Assembly: GCF_000614975.1 (NCBI RefSeq)
Contig: NZ_BALM01000018.1
Coordinates: 1 to 64,000, forward strand
Direction of reading: 5' to 3'
Length of the DNA: 64,000 nt
Origin: Shewanella marina JCM 15074
GTDB lineage: Bacteria > Pseudomonadota > Gammaproteobacteria > Enterobacterales > Shewanellaceae
Shown here: positions 24,715 through 33,000 of the stretch, one piece after another
Layout of the letters: every line of letters starts with the position of its first letter
Numbering within the stretch: position 1 is the stretch's first letter
The notes under the pieces: model-generated
Database searches by the model: none
Told to the model about the DNA's origin: nothing
Seen by the model: only the letters and a program-made list of their open reading frames with translations
Made by a program: the position numbers and the translations under genes

Positions 24715-26790
24715 CTATTCAATAACACGGCGAAATGGCGGTAATGCATCAAGCAATGACTTACCATATCGTTTACTGACTAAGCGTCGATCCAAAATGG
24801 TTACTCTGCCATAATCTTGCTCTTTTCGCAGCAAACGGCCACAACTTTGGATTAACTTACGTGAAGCATCTGGGATGGTAAGTTGTAAAAAAGGATTGCC
24901 GCCTTTAATTTTTATATACTCTGCATGGGCTTGCTCAACGGGTGACGTTGGTACAGCAAAGGGCAGTTTAGTGACGATTAAGTTGGTTAAGTAGTCTCCT
25001 GGTAAATCGAGACCTTCAGAGAAACTCCCTGTACCGAAAATAATACTGTCTTGGTGCGCATCACAGCGCTTTTTGTGTTCTTCAAGAATTTGCTGTCTTG
25101 AGGCTGTCCCCTGAATGAGTGGTTTGACCGCTAATTTGCCTTCAACTAAATCGGCTACTTTTTCCATTTGCCAATATGATGCAAATAATACCAATGTAGC
25201 TGTTTCACCTTCGATCAGTTCAATTATTTTTTTAGCGAGCTCGGCCGTGTATTCATCATCAGTCGGCTCTGTGCTCATTTTAGGCAAAAATAATGTCGCA
25301 TTATTTGCGTAATCAAATGGTGATTGTAGCGCAAGGTAACGGCTACCATCGTTGAGTGATAGTCCCACTTGATGGGTAAAGTGATCGAATTTATTTAATG
25401 CTCGTAAAGTGGCACTGCATAATACGACTCCGGCGGCTTTTTCCCACAGCATTTTTTCTAGCATAAAGCCAACTTCAATTGGCGAGGCACTGAATAGGTA
25501 ATCAACCTGTTTGCCCGTTATCATCTCAATCCATCTTGCGGTTGGCGCGCCTTTAGCGTTATCTTCCTTGGCCATCATTTTCCACAATTTTTGTAGATTT
25601 TCTAAGCGTTGTAGCATAAAGCCTGTTTCTGACATTAATAGTTCAGCTTGGTGTTTAGGGATATCACCATCTTTTATTGCTTCAGCTAAAATGGCTGAGA
25701 CTTTATTAAACTGTTTGACTGCCGCATTAGTTGCTGTCGCTAAGTTTTGAGCTGGTAGCCTAAGCACATCGGGCAGTTTTCCATGCTCAAATCGACAACG
25801 GTTTTCTGGATTTGCAAACAGTTTGGGTTGGGTATCACAAAAGTGAGCGACCTGTTCAAGTTGACCCGTTACATCACCAATGTGATCTATCATGGCTTGT
25901 ACTGGGCCTACCACCATGGTTGATTTTATCTGCTGCTGTAATTTATTACAGGTTTTAACCATCGCTTCTAACCAACCTATAGCACCGCGTAATGTTGCTT
26001 GCGCACTGGAAAAGTCTCTGGCGACTATCGGTAGGTGATGAGCTTCGTCAATGACATAAAATGAATCTTCAGGTTCTGGTAAAATAATACCGCCACCGAG
26101 CTCTAAATCTGCAAATAATAGGCTGTGGTTAACAATTAATACATCCCATGTATCCAGCTCATCACGGGCGTGATGAAAGGGGCAATGACGATGATTAGCG
26201 AGCTGTTTATGGCACGAGTGTTTATCACAACATATCTGTTGCCATAAAAAATCAGGAATAGGTTCTTTTAGTGTGTCTAATTCACCATTCCAACGACCAT
26301 GATGAAAATCATCGTATAGGGTTTTTAATAGTTCAATTTGGGTATTATCTGGCTTAGTTTGCCACATCGCCATTTGGCTTGAATCTTGTTGGCTGCCAAT
26401 TAAAATTTCAAGTTTTGAAAGGCACACATAACGCTGGCGCCCTTTAACTAGGCCAAATTTGAAGTCTAATGCTGAATGTTGCAGAAAAAAGGGCAGATCT
26501 TGATGTAATAACTGTTCCTGCAGGGCAACGGTTGCAGTTGCGATAATGACTTTCTTTTTCGATGCTAAGGCAAGTGGAATTGCACCTAAAATATAGGAGA
26601 GTGATTTACCAATACCAGTGCCTGCTTCGACGACAATAATACGTCTATGCTTATCATATTCGCCGGCTAAAGTTTTAGATATCTCTGCGACCATATAATT
26701 TTGCTCACGACGTGAACGAAAGTTAGGTAATGCCGCAGCAATATTCTTATAAATAGTACGAATTTGAGTTTTAACGTTATCTGTCAGCAT
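24715..26790 (-). CDS. dinG: ATP-dependent DNA helicase DinG
   Basis: An XPD-like superfamily 2 helicase of about 691 residues. Walker A is EAGTGIGKS (about residue 57), the DEAH box is DEAHH (about 247), and the iron-sulfur domain ligands lie in CCDKHSCHKQLANHRHCPFH. Motif VI is SCGRLLRKEQDYGR. DinG unwinds forked DNA and R-loops to clear replication-transcription conflicts. I chose the ATG at 26788-26790 (MLTDNVKTQI), which matches the E. coli N-terminus; the ATG 33 bases upstream lies inside a LexA-like box. It heads the operon with the TSUP gene, priC and DUF2057. Confidence 0.92.
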   Translation of the reverse strand: MLTDNVKTQIRTIYKNIAAALPNFRSRREQNYMVAEISKTLAGEYDKHRRIIVVEAGTGIGKSLSYILGAIPLALASKKKVIIATATVALQEQLLHQDLPFFLQHSALDFKFGLVKGRQRYVCLSKLEILIGSQQDSSQMAMWQTKPDNTQIELLKTLYDDFHHGRWNGELDTLKEPIPDFLWQQICCDKHSCHKQLANHRHCPFHHARDELDTWDVLIVNHSLLFADLELGGGIILPEPEDSFYVIDEAHHLPIVARDFSSAQATLRGAIGWLEAMVKTCNKLQQQIKSTMVVGPVQAMIDHIGDVTGQLEQVAHFCDTQPKLFANPENRCRFEHGKLPDVLRLPAQNLATATNAAVKQFNKVSAILAEAIKDGDIPKHQAELLMSETGFMLQRLENLQKLWKMMAKEDNAKGAPTARWIEMITGKQVDYLFSASPIEVGFMLEKMLWEKAAGVVLCSATLRALNKFDHFTHQVGLSLNDGSRYLALQSPFDYANNATLFLPKMSTEPTDDEYTAELAKKIIELIEGETATLVLFASYWQMEKVADLVEGKLAVKPLIQGTASRQQILEEHKKRCDAHQDSIIFGTGSFSEGLDLPGDYLTNLIVTKLPFAVPTSPVEQAHAEYIKIKGGNPFLQLTIPDASRKLIQSCGRLLRKEQDYGRVTILDRRLVSKRYGKSLLDALPPFRRVIE

Positions 26791-26815
26791 GCATAGAAAA
26801 AGTAATAAAAAACTG

Positions 26816-26831
26816 CTGTACATAATAACAG
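26816..26831. promoter_or_regulatory. LexA (SOS) box
   Basis: CTGT, eight bases, ACAG: the core gammaproteobacterial LexA pattern (CTGT-N8-ACAG). It lies 26 bases upstream of the chosen dinG start, as dinG is damage-inducible in E. coli. It could also touch the marC promoter on the other strand. Confidence 0.7.
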
Positions 26832-26940
26832 GTATGTTAGTCTGACGGAACTGAAGTTGATCATAAATATTCGCTTATGATTTTTCTGGTATTGAGTAGG
26901 ACGGCGACGCCTAAATTAACAAACAAAGGAAGGTAACGAT

Positions 26941-27552
26941 ATGACTGAAATTCTTCAACATGCGATTACGGTATTTTTAGGCTATTTTGCCATTATGAAT
27001 CCAGTAGCAAATACTGCAGTTTTCGTTGGCTTAACGGCTAACATGCCTGATCTGCGCCGTCGACAAACTGCATACAAGGCACTGTTTACCTCGTTTATGA
27101 TCGTATTGGTGTTTGCATTGCTGGGGAATATGATTTTTCATTTGTTTGGTATTACTTTACCTGCACTGCGGATTGCAGGCGGTATTTTAGTATTTATGAT
27201 TGGTTATCAAATGTTGCATGGCGAAAGTTCTAAAATGCATGAGGCTGACGACGATGCAAACTCTGGTGATATTGCTATTTCTCCCCTTGCCGTTCCGCTT
27301 TTGGCTGGTCCGGGAACCATTGCGACATCAATGAATTTTGCGGCTGAAAGTGGCTGGTATATGCCGATTATTACTGTCGCTATGTTTGCTTGTTTATGTA
27401 TCATCACTTGGTTTTGTTTTATTTTTGGCCCGAATATTATCAGGATTATTGGTGATAATGGCTTAAATATTGTGACTCGATTGATGGGGTTAATTCTTGC
27501 TGTTATTGGCTGCCAGATGGTCATAGATGGTGCAACAACTGTGTTTCATTAA
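26941..27552 (+). CDS. MarC-family integral membrane protein
   Basis: A 203-residue protein with six hydrophobic segments and the MarC/UPF0056 signatures: FAIMNPVANTAVFVGLT near the N-terminus and PLAVPLLAGPGTIATSM in the middle. The function of the family is unresolved; despite the name it has not been tied firmly to multidrug resistance. A strong AAGGAAGG precedes the ATG. polB follows 22 bases later on the same strand, suggesting one transcript. Confidence 0.9.
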   Translation: MTEILQHAITVFLGYFAIMNPVANTAVFVGLTANMPDLRRRQTAYKALFTSFMIVLVFALLGNMIFHLFGITLPALRIAGGILVFMIGYQMLHGESSKMHEADDDANSGDIAISPLAVPLLAGPGTIATSMNFAAESGWYMPIITVAMFACLCIITWFCFIFGPNIIRIIGDNGLNIVTRLMGLILAVIGCQMVIDGATTVFH

Positions 27553-27574
27553 CGGAAAAATTTGAGTTTGTAGT

Positions 27575-29944
27575 ATGAGTGGTAACCAGAAAATATCTGA
27601 TTTAAAACAGCTTGAGCAAATTTCTGGCCGAATTTTATCAAGACATTATCGACAAGAGCGTGATGGTTTAGTGTTTCAATATTATGTGGCGACCACTCAT
27701 GGCAATGCTCTTGTCGAAATACCGCAACAGCAACATATCTGTTTTTGCCATGTTACGGATTTAGCCATGGTAAGAAGCTGGTATCTTAATATTTTAATTC
27801 GTGATGTTGGGCTTAAATCATTTAATCTACATAGCGTCGTTGCGATATATTGCAGCCATACCAGTACCTTTCGGCAACTCATTAAACGTGCTGCCGAAGC
27901 TGATATTGAGTTATTTGAAACTGAAGTTAAACCGCAGCAACGTTATTTAACGGAGCGATTTATTGCATTAGATGCCACATTTTTGGGGAATTGGTGCACG
28001 ATTAATCATACTCAAATATTTGTCGCGCAAAAAGCCAAAGCAGCAGAACTCAATATTGAACTCTCCGTTGTGTCATTAGATATAGAATGTAGTCGTGATC
28101 AGTCTTTGTACTCTATTGGTTTATATAGCGAGTCGCAACAAACTGTACTCATGGTAGGGGAGCCTGAACCTGCTTGTGATACCGATATTATTTGGTTTAA
28201 TGATGAATTAGCCTTGTTAAAAGGGTTAGTTGCTTGGTTTGAACAATATGATCCCGATGTCATTATTGGTTGGGCTGTGGTCAATTTTGATTTGGCACTG
28301 CTATATAAACGAGCTGAACAATACCGTTTTCCACTTGCTTTAGGGCGCAACGGTCGTTTACTGAAGTGGAAAGTTGAAAATAAATTTAGACCTGAAACCT
28401 TGGACTTAGCCGGACGAGTAGTTTTAGATGGCATTGATTGGCTCAAGGCTGCATTTTATCAATTTGAGTATTTTTCGTTAGATTTTGTCGCTAAGCAATT
28501 ATTAAATGAAGGTAAAGCGATTGAAAATGTGGCTAATCGGCAGCAAGAAATAGTTGATTTATATTTAAATGATAAAGCCCAATTAGCTTTTTATAATCTC
28601 ACGGATTGTCGATTGGTTTGGGATATTTTTAAACAAACGGATTTATTGGCCTTTGCCCAAGTAAGAGCTCAATTAACTGGACTAGAATTAGGTCGCGTAG
28701 GCGCATCTGTTGAAGCATTTAACCGACTTTATCTACCGCATTTACATCGAGCTGGATTTATAGCCCCCAATCTAACGAAGAATTTTATACATGAAAGCCC
28801 CGGTGGCTATGTTATGGATTCAATCCCTGGTTTATATAACAATATTTTAGTGTTGGATTTTAAGAGTCTTTATCCCTCAATCATTCGTACTTTTTTAATT
28901 GATCCGAAAGGGTTGATTACCGGAGATTGTTTGATTGATGAACAAATTGTTACTGGCTTTCTTGGTGCAAGGTTTGACCGTAATCAGCCTATACTTCCAG
29001 ATTTAGTCACGAAACTGGCCCTTAAGCGTGAACAAGCAAAGAGCGGAGATAATGGCCCGTTATCTCAAGCAATAAAGATTATAATGAACTCATTATATGG
29101 AGTACTCGGTTCATCTGGCTGTGTCTTTCATGATGCAAGGTTAGCCAGTTCAATTACGATGCGTGGTCACGAAATTATGAAAATGACTCGTTATTGGATT
29201 GAACAGTTAGGCTATAAAGTTATCTATGGCGATACTGATTCAACATTTGTTTGGCTCGAACAAATACAAGATATCGACATTGATCAATTAGCGAATTCTA
29301 TCGTTGAGCATATTAATTTGTGTTGGCAGCAGCATATTAAAACAGAATATAACTTGGAGAGTTTTCTAGAATTAGAATATGAGCGTCACTATTCTCAGTT
29401 TTATATGCCTACTTTAAGAGGCTCTTCACAAGGTTCTAAAAAAAGATACGTTGGGGCTTATTCAAATGAAAATGGTCAACTTAATTTAGTGTTTAAAGGT
29501 ATGGAGCAGGTACGTAGTGATTGGACGCCCCTTGCTCGAAATTTACAGTATCAATTATTTGAGGCCTTATTTAAGCAACAATCGGTAGTTGATGTCATTG
29601 AACAGGTGTTAGCCCAGTTATGGGCTAAAGAGCTCGATTCACAATTAGTGTTCAGTAAGAGGTTAAGACGTCCTATTGAACATTATAAGGTGAAAGCGAC
29701 ACCACATGTAAAAGCTGCTTGGCAACTTTATGAACAAACGGGTAATCGAGAATATTTACGTTCGGGTACCCATATTAAGTATGTATACACACTTGCAGGA
29801 GTCCAAGCATTAGCGGTTCAAACTAGTACTATTGATTATCAGCATTATATTGATAAACAATTAAAACCTATATATGAACCTATTTTGAAATTGTTAGAGC
29901 AACAACATTCAATTAATGGTAATTCGCAATTACTCCTTCTTTAA
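27575..29944 (+). CDS. polB: DNA polymerase II
   Basis: A 789-residue family B polymerase. The proofreading 3'-5' exonuclease motifs are SLDIECS (Exo I, about residue 166), IIGWAVVNFDL (Exo II, about 226) and YNLTDCRLVW (Exo III, about 339). Polymerase motifs are DFKSLYPSII (motif A, about 427), KIIMNSLYGVLGS (motif B, about 502) and YGDTDSTF (motif C, about 550). All catalytic acidic residues appear intact. PolB restarts replication at lesions and is SOS-induced in E. coli; I found no clear LexA box in the short gap here. It follows marC by 22 bases. Confidence 0.94.
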   Translation: MSGNQKISDLKQLEQISGRILSRHYRQERDGLVFQYYVATTHGNALVEIPQQQHICFCHVTDLAMVRSWYLNILIRDVGLKSFNLHSVVAIYCSHTSTFRQLIKRAAEADIELFETEVKPQQRYLTERFIALDATFLGNWCTINHTQIFVAQKAKAAELNIELSVVSLDIECSRDQSLYSIGLYSESQQTVLMVGEPEPACDTDIIWFNDELALLKGLVAWFEQYDPDVIIGWAVVNFDLALLYKRAEQYRFPLALGRNGRLLKWKVENKFRPETLDLAGRVVLDGIDWLKAAFYQFEYFSLDFVAKQLLNEGKAIENVANRQQEIVDLYLNDKAQLAFYNLTDCRLVWDIFKQTDLLAFAQVRAQLTGLELGRVGASVEAFNRLYLPHLHRAGFIAPNLTKNFIHESPGGYVMDSIPGLYNNILVLDFKSLYPSIIRTFLIDPKGLITGDCLIDEQIVTGFLGARFDRNQPILPDLVTKLALKREQAKSGDNGPLSQAIKIIMNSLYGVLGSSGCVFHDARLASSITMRGHEIMKMTRYWIEQLGYKVIYGDTDSTFVWLEQIQDIDIDQLANSIVEHINLCWQQHIKTEYNLESFLELEYERHYSQFYMPTLRGSSQGSKKRYVGAYSNENGQLNLVFKGMEQVRSDWTPLARNLQYQLFEALFKQQSVVDVIEQVLAQLWAKELDSQLVFSKRLRRPIEHYKVKATPHVKAAWQLYEQTGNREYLRSGTHIKYVYTLAGVQALAVQTSTIDYQHYIDKQLKPIYEPILKLLEQQHSINGNSQLLLL

Positions 29945-30046
29945 TAGATTTTATCATTCTTGCTAGCGAACTCTGATATCAAAGACTATGTTTAGTTAAT
30001 GCTAATTATGGTGTGTTGATGAGGTTTCGTTATCAAGGAATTTGTT

Positions 30047-31210
30047 ATGAAAAAAATGATTTATGCATTATCAACAATAGGGCTTGCTTGCGCCTTTAAT
30101 GCTAATGCTATTGAGGTTTATAAATCTGACAAAAACACAGTATCAATCGGTGGTGATGTTAGTGTTATTTTACAAAATGTTGATCATCAAGGAACGACAA
30201 CCATTGAAGATAATACTTCAAAAATAAATTTTGGCTTTACTCATAAGCTTCCTGATGACTGGCAAGTAGCTGCATTTTTTGAATGGGCAATAAATGTGGT
30301 CGGTAAAGCAAATCTCGCGATTGCTGATGGCATTATTGCAGCAGATGAAGACAGTGATTATTTAACTAATCGACAAGGTTATATTCAGGTTAGTCATGAT
30401 ACATACGGTTCGCTCACATTAGGTAAGCAATGGGGCGTTTGGTATGACGTTGTTGGCCCAACAGATAATGAAGAAGTCTGGGGCGGTGAAGCTACAGGTG
30501 CCTATACCTATGATGGTGATGGTGGTGTAGATGGAACCGGCCGGGCTGATAAAGCAATTGTTTATCGTAATCAATTTGGGCAAATAAGCATAGGCTTACA
30601 GGCACAGCTAAAGCAAGATTCATTTCAAACCGAAACAAATATATTTGATGATCAACCCGTCGCGGCAACAGAAGTCAATTTCAATGATTCATATGGTGCG
30701 TCTATCGCTTATGCATTTAATCAAAACTTATCTGTCACTGCAGGTTTTAATCATGCCGAGTTTGAGGCTGCTACTGGTAGCGTTACCTACTTTTCTGATA
30801 CAGACTATATTTATGGTATAGGCGTTGCCTATGGGCAGTGGGGCAATGATGGTTGGTATGCCGCCGCGAGCATTAATAAAAATCAATATCATGAGTTAGA
30901 TAATGTTGGTCGACTTATTCCAGAATCAAAAGCACTTTCAACCCTGTTTTATTACCAATTTGACAATGGGTTACGTCCGATTTTTTCTTATGATGTAGTC
31001 GATGCAGATGATAGCTATAGTGCTTTATATAACGGTGATGACTTCGTTAAAAAGCTAGCAATAGTGGGATTACATTATGTATGGGATGAATCAACCTTGT
31101 TATTTATTGAGGGGCGTTTAGATTATAGTGATTTCGACGGCTCGCAAGAAACCGCATCAAAAGCTGTTGACGCTGATGCAATCGCACTTGGTATCGAATA
31201 CGACTTTTAG
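30047..31210 (+). CDS. Outer-membrane porin (general, trimeric type), copy 1
   Basis: A 387-residue beta-barrel with a signal peptide (MKKMIYALSTIGLACAFNANA) and the alternating strand pattern of gammaproteobacterial 16-strand porins, ending in the expected C-terminal Phe (EYDF). It shares the block LGKQWGVWYDVVG and the DGGxDGTGRADKAI constriction-loop segment with the next gene, so the two are clear paralogues. It probably lets small hydrophilic solutes through the outer membrane. A strong terminator follows, so each copy is transcribed separately. Confidence 0.88.
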   Translation: MKKMIYALSTIGLACAFNANAIEVYKSDKNTVSIGGDVSVILQNVDHQGTTTIEDNTSKINFGFTHKLPDDWQVAAFFEWAINVVGKANLAIADGIIAADEDSDYLTNRQGYIQVSHDTYGSLTLGKQWGVWYDVVGPTDNEEVWGGEATGAYTYDGDGGVDGTGRADKAIVYRNQFGQISIGLQAQLKQDSFQTETNIFDDQPVAATEVNFNDSYGASIAYAFNQNLSVTAGFNHAEFEAATGSVTYFSDTDYIYGIGVAYGQWGNDGWYAAASINKNQYHELDNVGRLIPESKALSTLFYYQFDNGLRPIFSYDVVDADDSYSALYNGDDFVKKLAIVGLHYVWDESTLLFIEGRLDYSDFDGSQETASKAVDADAIALGIEYDF

Positions 31211-31265
31211 AGGGAAACAATAACTGTTAGTGACATTTAGATGCTTTCATATTATTTGAATAATT

Positions 31266-31304
31266 CACCCTTGCAGGTTAATACCTGCAAGGGTGTTGTT
31301 TTTA
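31266..31304 (+). terminator. Rho-independent terminator of porin copy 1
   Basis: A 13-bp perfect stem (CACCCTTGCAGGT and its complement) with a TAAT tetraloop and a T-rich tail. Confidence 0.9.
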
Positions 31305-31451
31305 TAAACGAATGTATGAATTAGAATTAATGAATCAGAGCTAAAAGTGTTACCTGTGTATCATTTTGTATCTTTCGGTGTTGATAATCTTGCAGCAAGG
31401 ACAATTTCCACAGGAAGTGTGATTATGTTTGCCGAAAGAGGTTTTTGATAC

Positions 31452-32645
31452 ATGAAACAAAAATTATTAGTATCTACTATTGCAGCATTATTTGTTGCGC
31501 CTAGTGCATTCGCACTTCCTGTTTATCATGACGATATCAATTCTATCAATATTGGTGGTCAAGCTAACGTAGTGGCTCAAAGCGTTAATGGCGCAGGTAC
31601 ATCAACAATTGCAAACAACGCATCTCGTATTACCATCGATGCGCAACATAAATTAACTAATGGCTGGAAAGCGTTTACTACATTAGAGTGGGGCGTTAAT
31701 ATTACAGGCCAACAAGATATCTCTTTAAATGGTGGTCAAAATAATATTACGGCTACTGAAGATAGTGAGTTTTTATCAAATCGTTTAGGTTTTGTCGGTT
31801 TATCTCATGACAAATACGGTACTATCACGTTAGGTAAACAGTGGGGTGTTTGGTATGACGTAGTAGGTAATACTGACAATACTGAATACTGGGGCGGCGG
31901 CGCAACTGGCGCTTATACTTTTGGTGGTGACGGTGGTATTGATGGTACCGGTCGTGCTGATAAAGCAATTCAATATCGTAACACTTTTGGAAATTTGAGT
32001 ATTGGTTTACAAGGCCAGTTAAAGCAGGATAGTGTTGATACTAACTTATCTTTACAAGAGATGGTTAATCCTAAAACTGCTAAAGTAACGGATCCGAAAG
32101 TACGTGTTGAAATCAATAACTCATTTGGTTTGTCTGCTAAATATCAAGTAACGGATAACGTTACTGTCGCTGCGGGCTATAACCGTGCAGATATTACCGC
32201 AACTGAAATTAATGGTACTAAGTCAATGTCTGGTACTGATTATATCTATGGTGTGAATGCAACATACGGTACATTCAGTAAAGGCCTATTTGCTTCATTA
32301 AGTGTGAATAAAAACCAAAACCATGAAGTTGATAATATAGGCCGTTTGATTCCTCAAGCCACTGATGTGTCAGCATTTACCTCATATACATTTGAAAATG
32401 GCATTCGCCCAATTGTTTCATATGAGCAAGTTGATGCAAGTCATCATTATCAGGATCAATACGGTGAGAAATTTAATCGTCGATTATTGATTGCTGGTTT
32501 ACAATACGCTTGGGATTCTTCAATTACACTTTATTCAGAAGCACGTTTTGACTTAAGTAATTATGACAATGCAGTTGGTAATAAAGAACAAATGAAACAA
32601 GCTGATGAAAATGCTGTAGCTGTAGGTTTACAGTACGTATTCTAA
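31452..32645 (+). CDS. Outer-membrane porin (general, trimeric type), copy 2
   Basis: A 397-residue porin with signal peptide (MKQKLLVSTIAALFVAPSAFA), many alternating strands, and C-terminal Phe (QYVF). It is a tandem paralogue of the preceding gene, sharing LGKQWGVWYDVVG and GRLIP motifs, but differs in external loops (for example EMVNPKTAKVTDPKV), where specificity and phage binding usually reside. It has its own 240-base upstream region and terminator, so the two genes may be regulated differently. Confidence 0.9.
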   Translation: MKQKLLVSTIAALFVAPSAFALPVYHDDINSINIGGQANVVAQSVNGAGTSTIANNASRITIDAQHKLTNGWKAFTTLEWGVNITGQQDISLNGGQNNITATEDSEFLSNRLGFVGLSHDKYGTITLGKQWGVWYDVVGNTDNTEYWGGGATGAYTFGGDGGIDGTGRADKAIQYRNTFGNLSIGLQGQLKQDSVDTNLSLQEMVNPKTAKVTDPKVRVEINNSFGLSAKYQVTDNVTVAAGYNRADITATEINGTKSMSGTDYIYGVNATYGTFSKGLFASLSVNKNQNHEVDNIGRLIPQATDVSAFTSYTFENGIRPIVSYEQVDASHHYQDQYGEKFNRRLLIAGLQYAWDSSITLYSEARFDLSNYDNAVGNKEQMKQADENAVAVGLQYVF

Positions 32646-32660
32646 TATAGACTAAATATC

Positions 32661-32690
32661 AAAACCGAGGTTAATCCTCGGTTTTGCTTT
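32661..32690 (+). terminator. Rho-independent terminator of porin copy 2
   Basis: AAAACCGAGG, loop TTAAT, CCTCGGTTTT, then a T-rich tail; a 10-bp stem. Confidence 0.9.
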
Positions 32691-32759
32691 ATAAAATTAA
32701 GCATTCGCTAATAATTCTCAACTACTTACCTTGTAAGATACATCAAAATGGTTATTTTT

Positions 32760-32781
32760 AATGTGTAAAATACTACACATT
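32760..32781. promoter_or_regulatory. Perfect inverted repeat, probable operator
   Basis: AATGTGTA, six bases, TACACATT: two 8-base arms in perfect inversion, typical of a dimeric repressor site. It lies 220 bases before the TonB-dependent receptor and abuts a Fur-like site. I cannot name the regulator. Confidence 0.5.
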
Positions 32782-32782
32782 A

Positions 32783-32801
32783 AAAGATTATCATTCTAAA
32801 C
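32783..32801. promoter_or_regulatory. Fur-box-like site before the TonB-dependent receptor
   Basis: On the minus strand AATGATAATC matches ten consecutive positions of the Fur consensus, with about 13 of 19 overall. Location upstream of a TonB-dependent receptor fits iron control. It is a candidate only, and it is some 200 bases from the start codon. Confidence 0.4.
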
Positions 32802-33000
32802 CCCAAGACAAATCACTCCTTTAAAAGTTCAATATTAGTTGCACCTAAATATGATTAACTGTTGATACAGGTGTTGCAACTTTGTTTTCTTTGTGTTTTA
32901 TTGATGCTAACTGATTCATTTGTTGCTAGTTTGTAATTAAATAAATCAGTACAAATTGAAGCAAATATAATAATGAGCAAAGACTCCTGGGAGACGAAAG

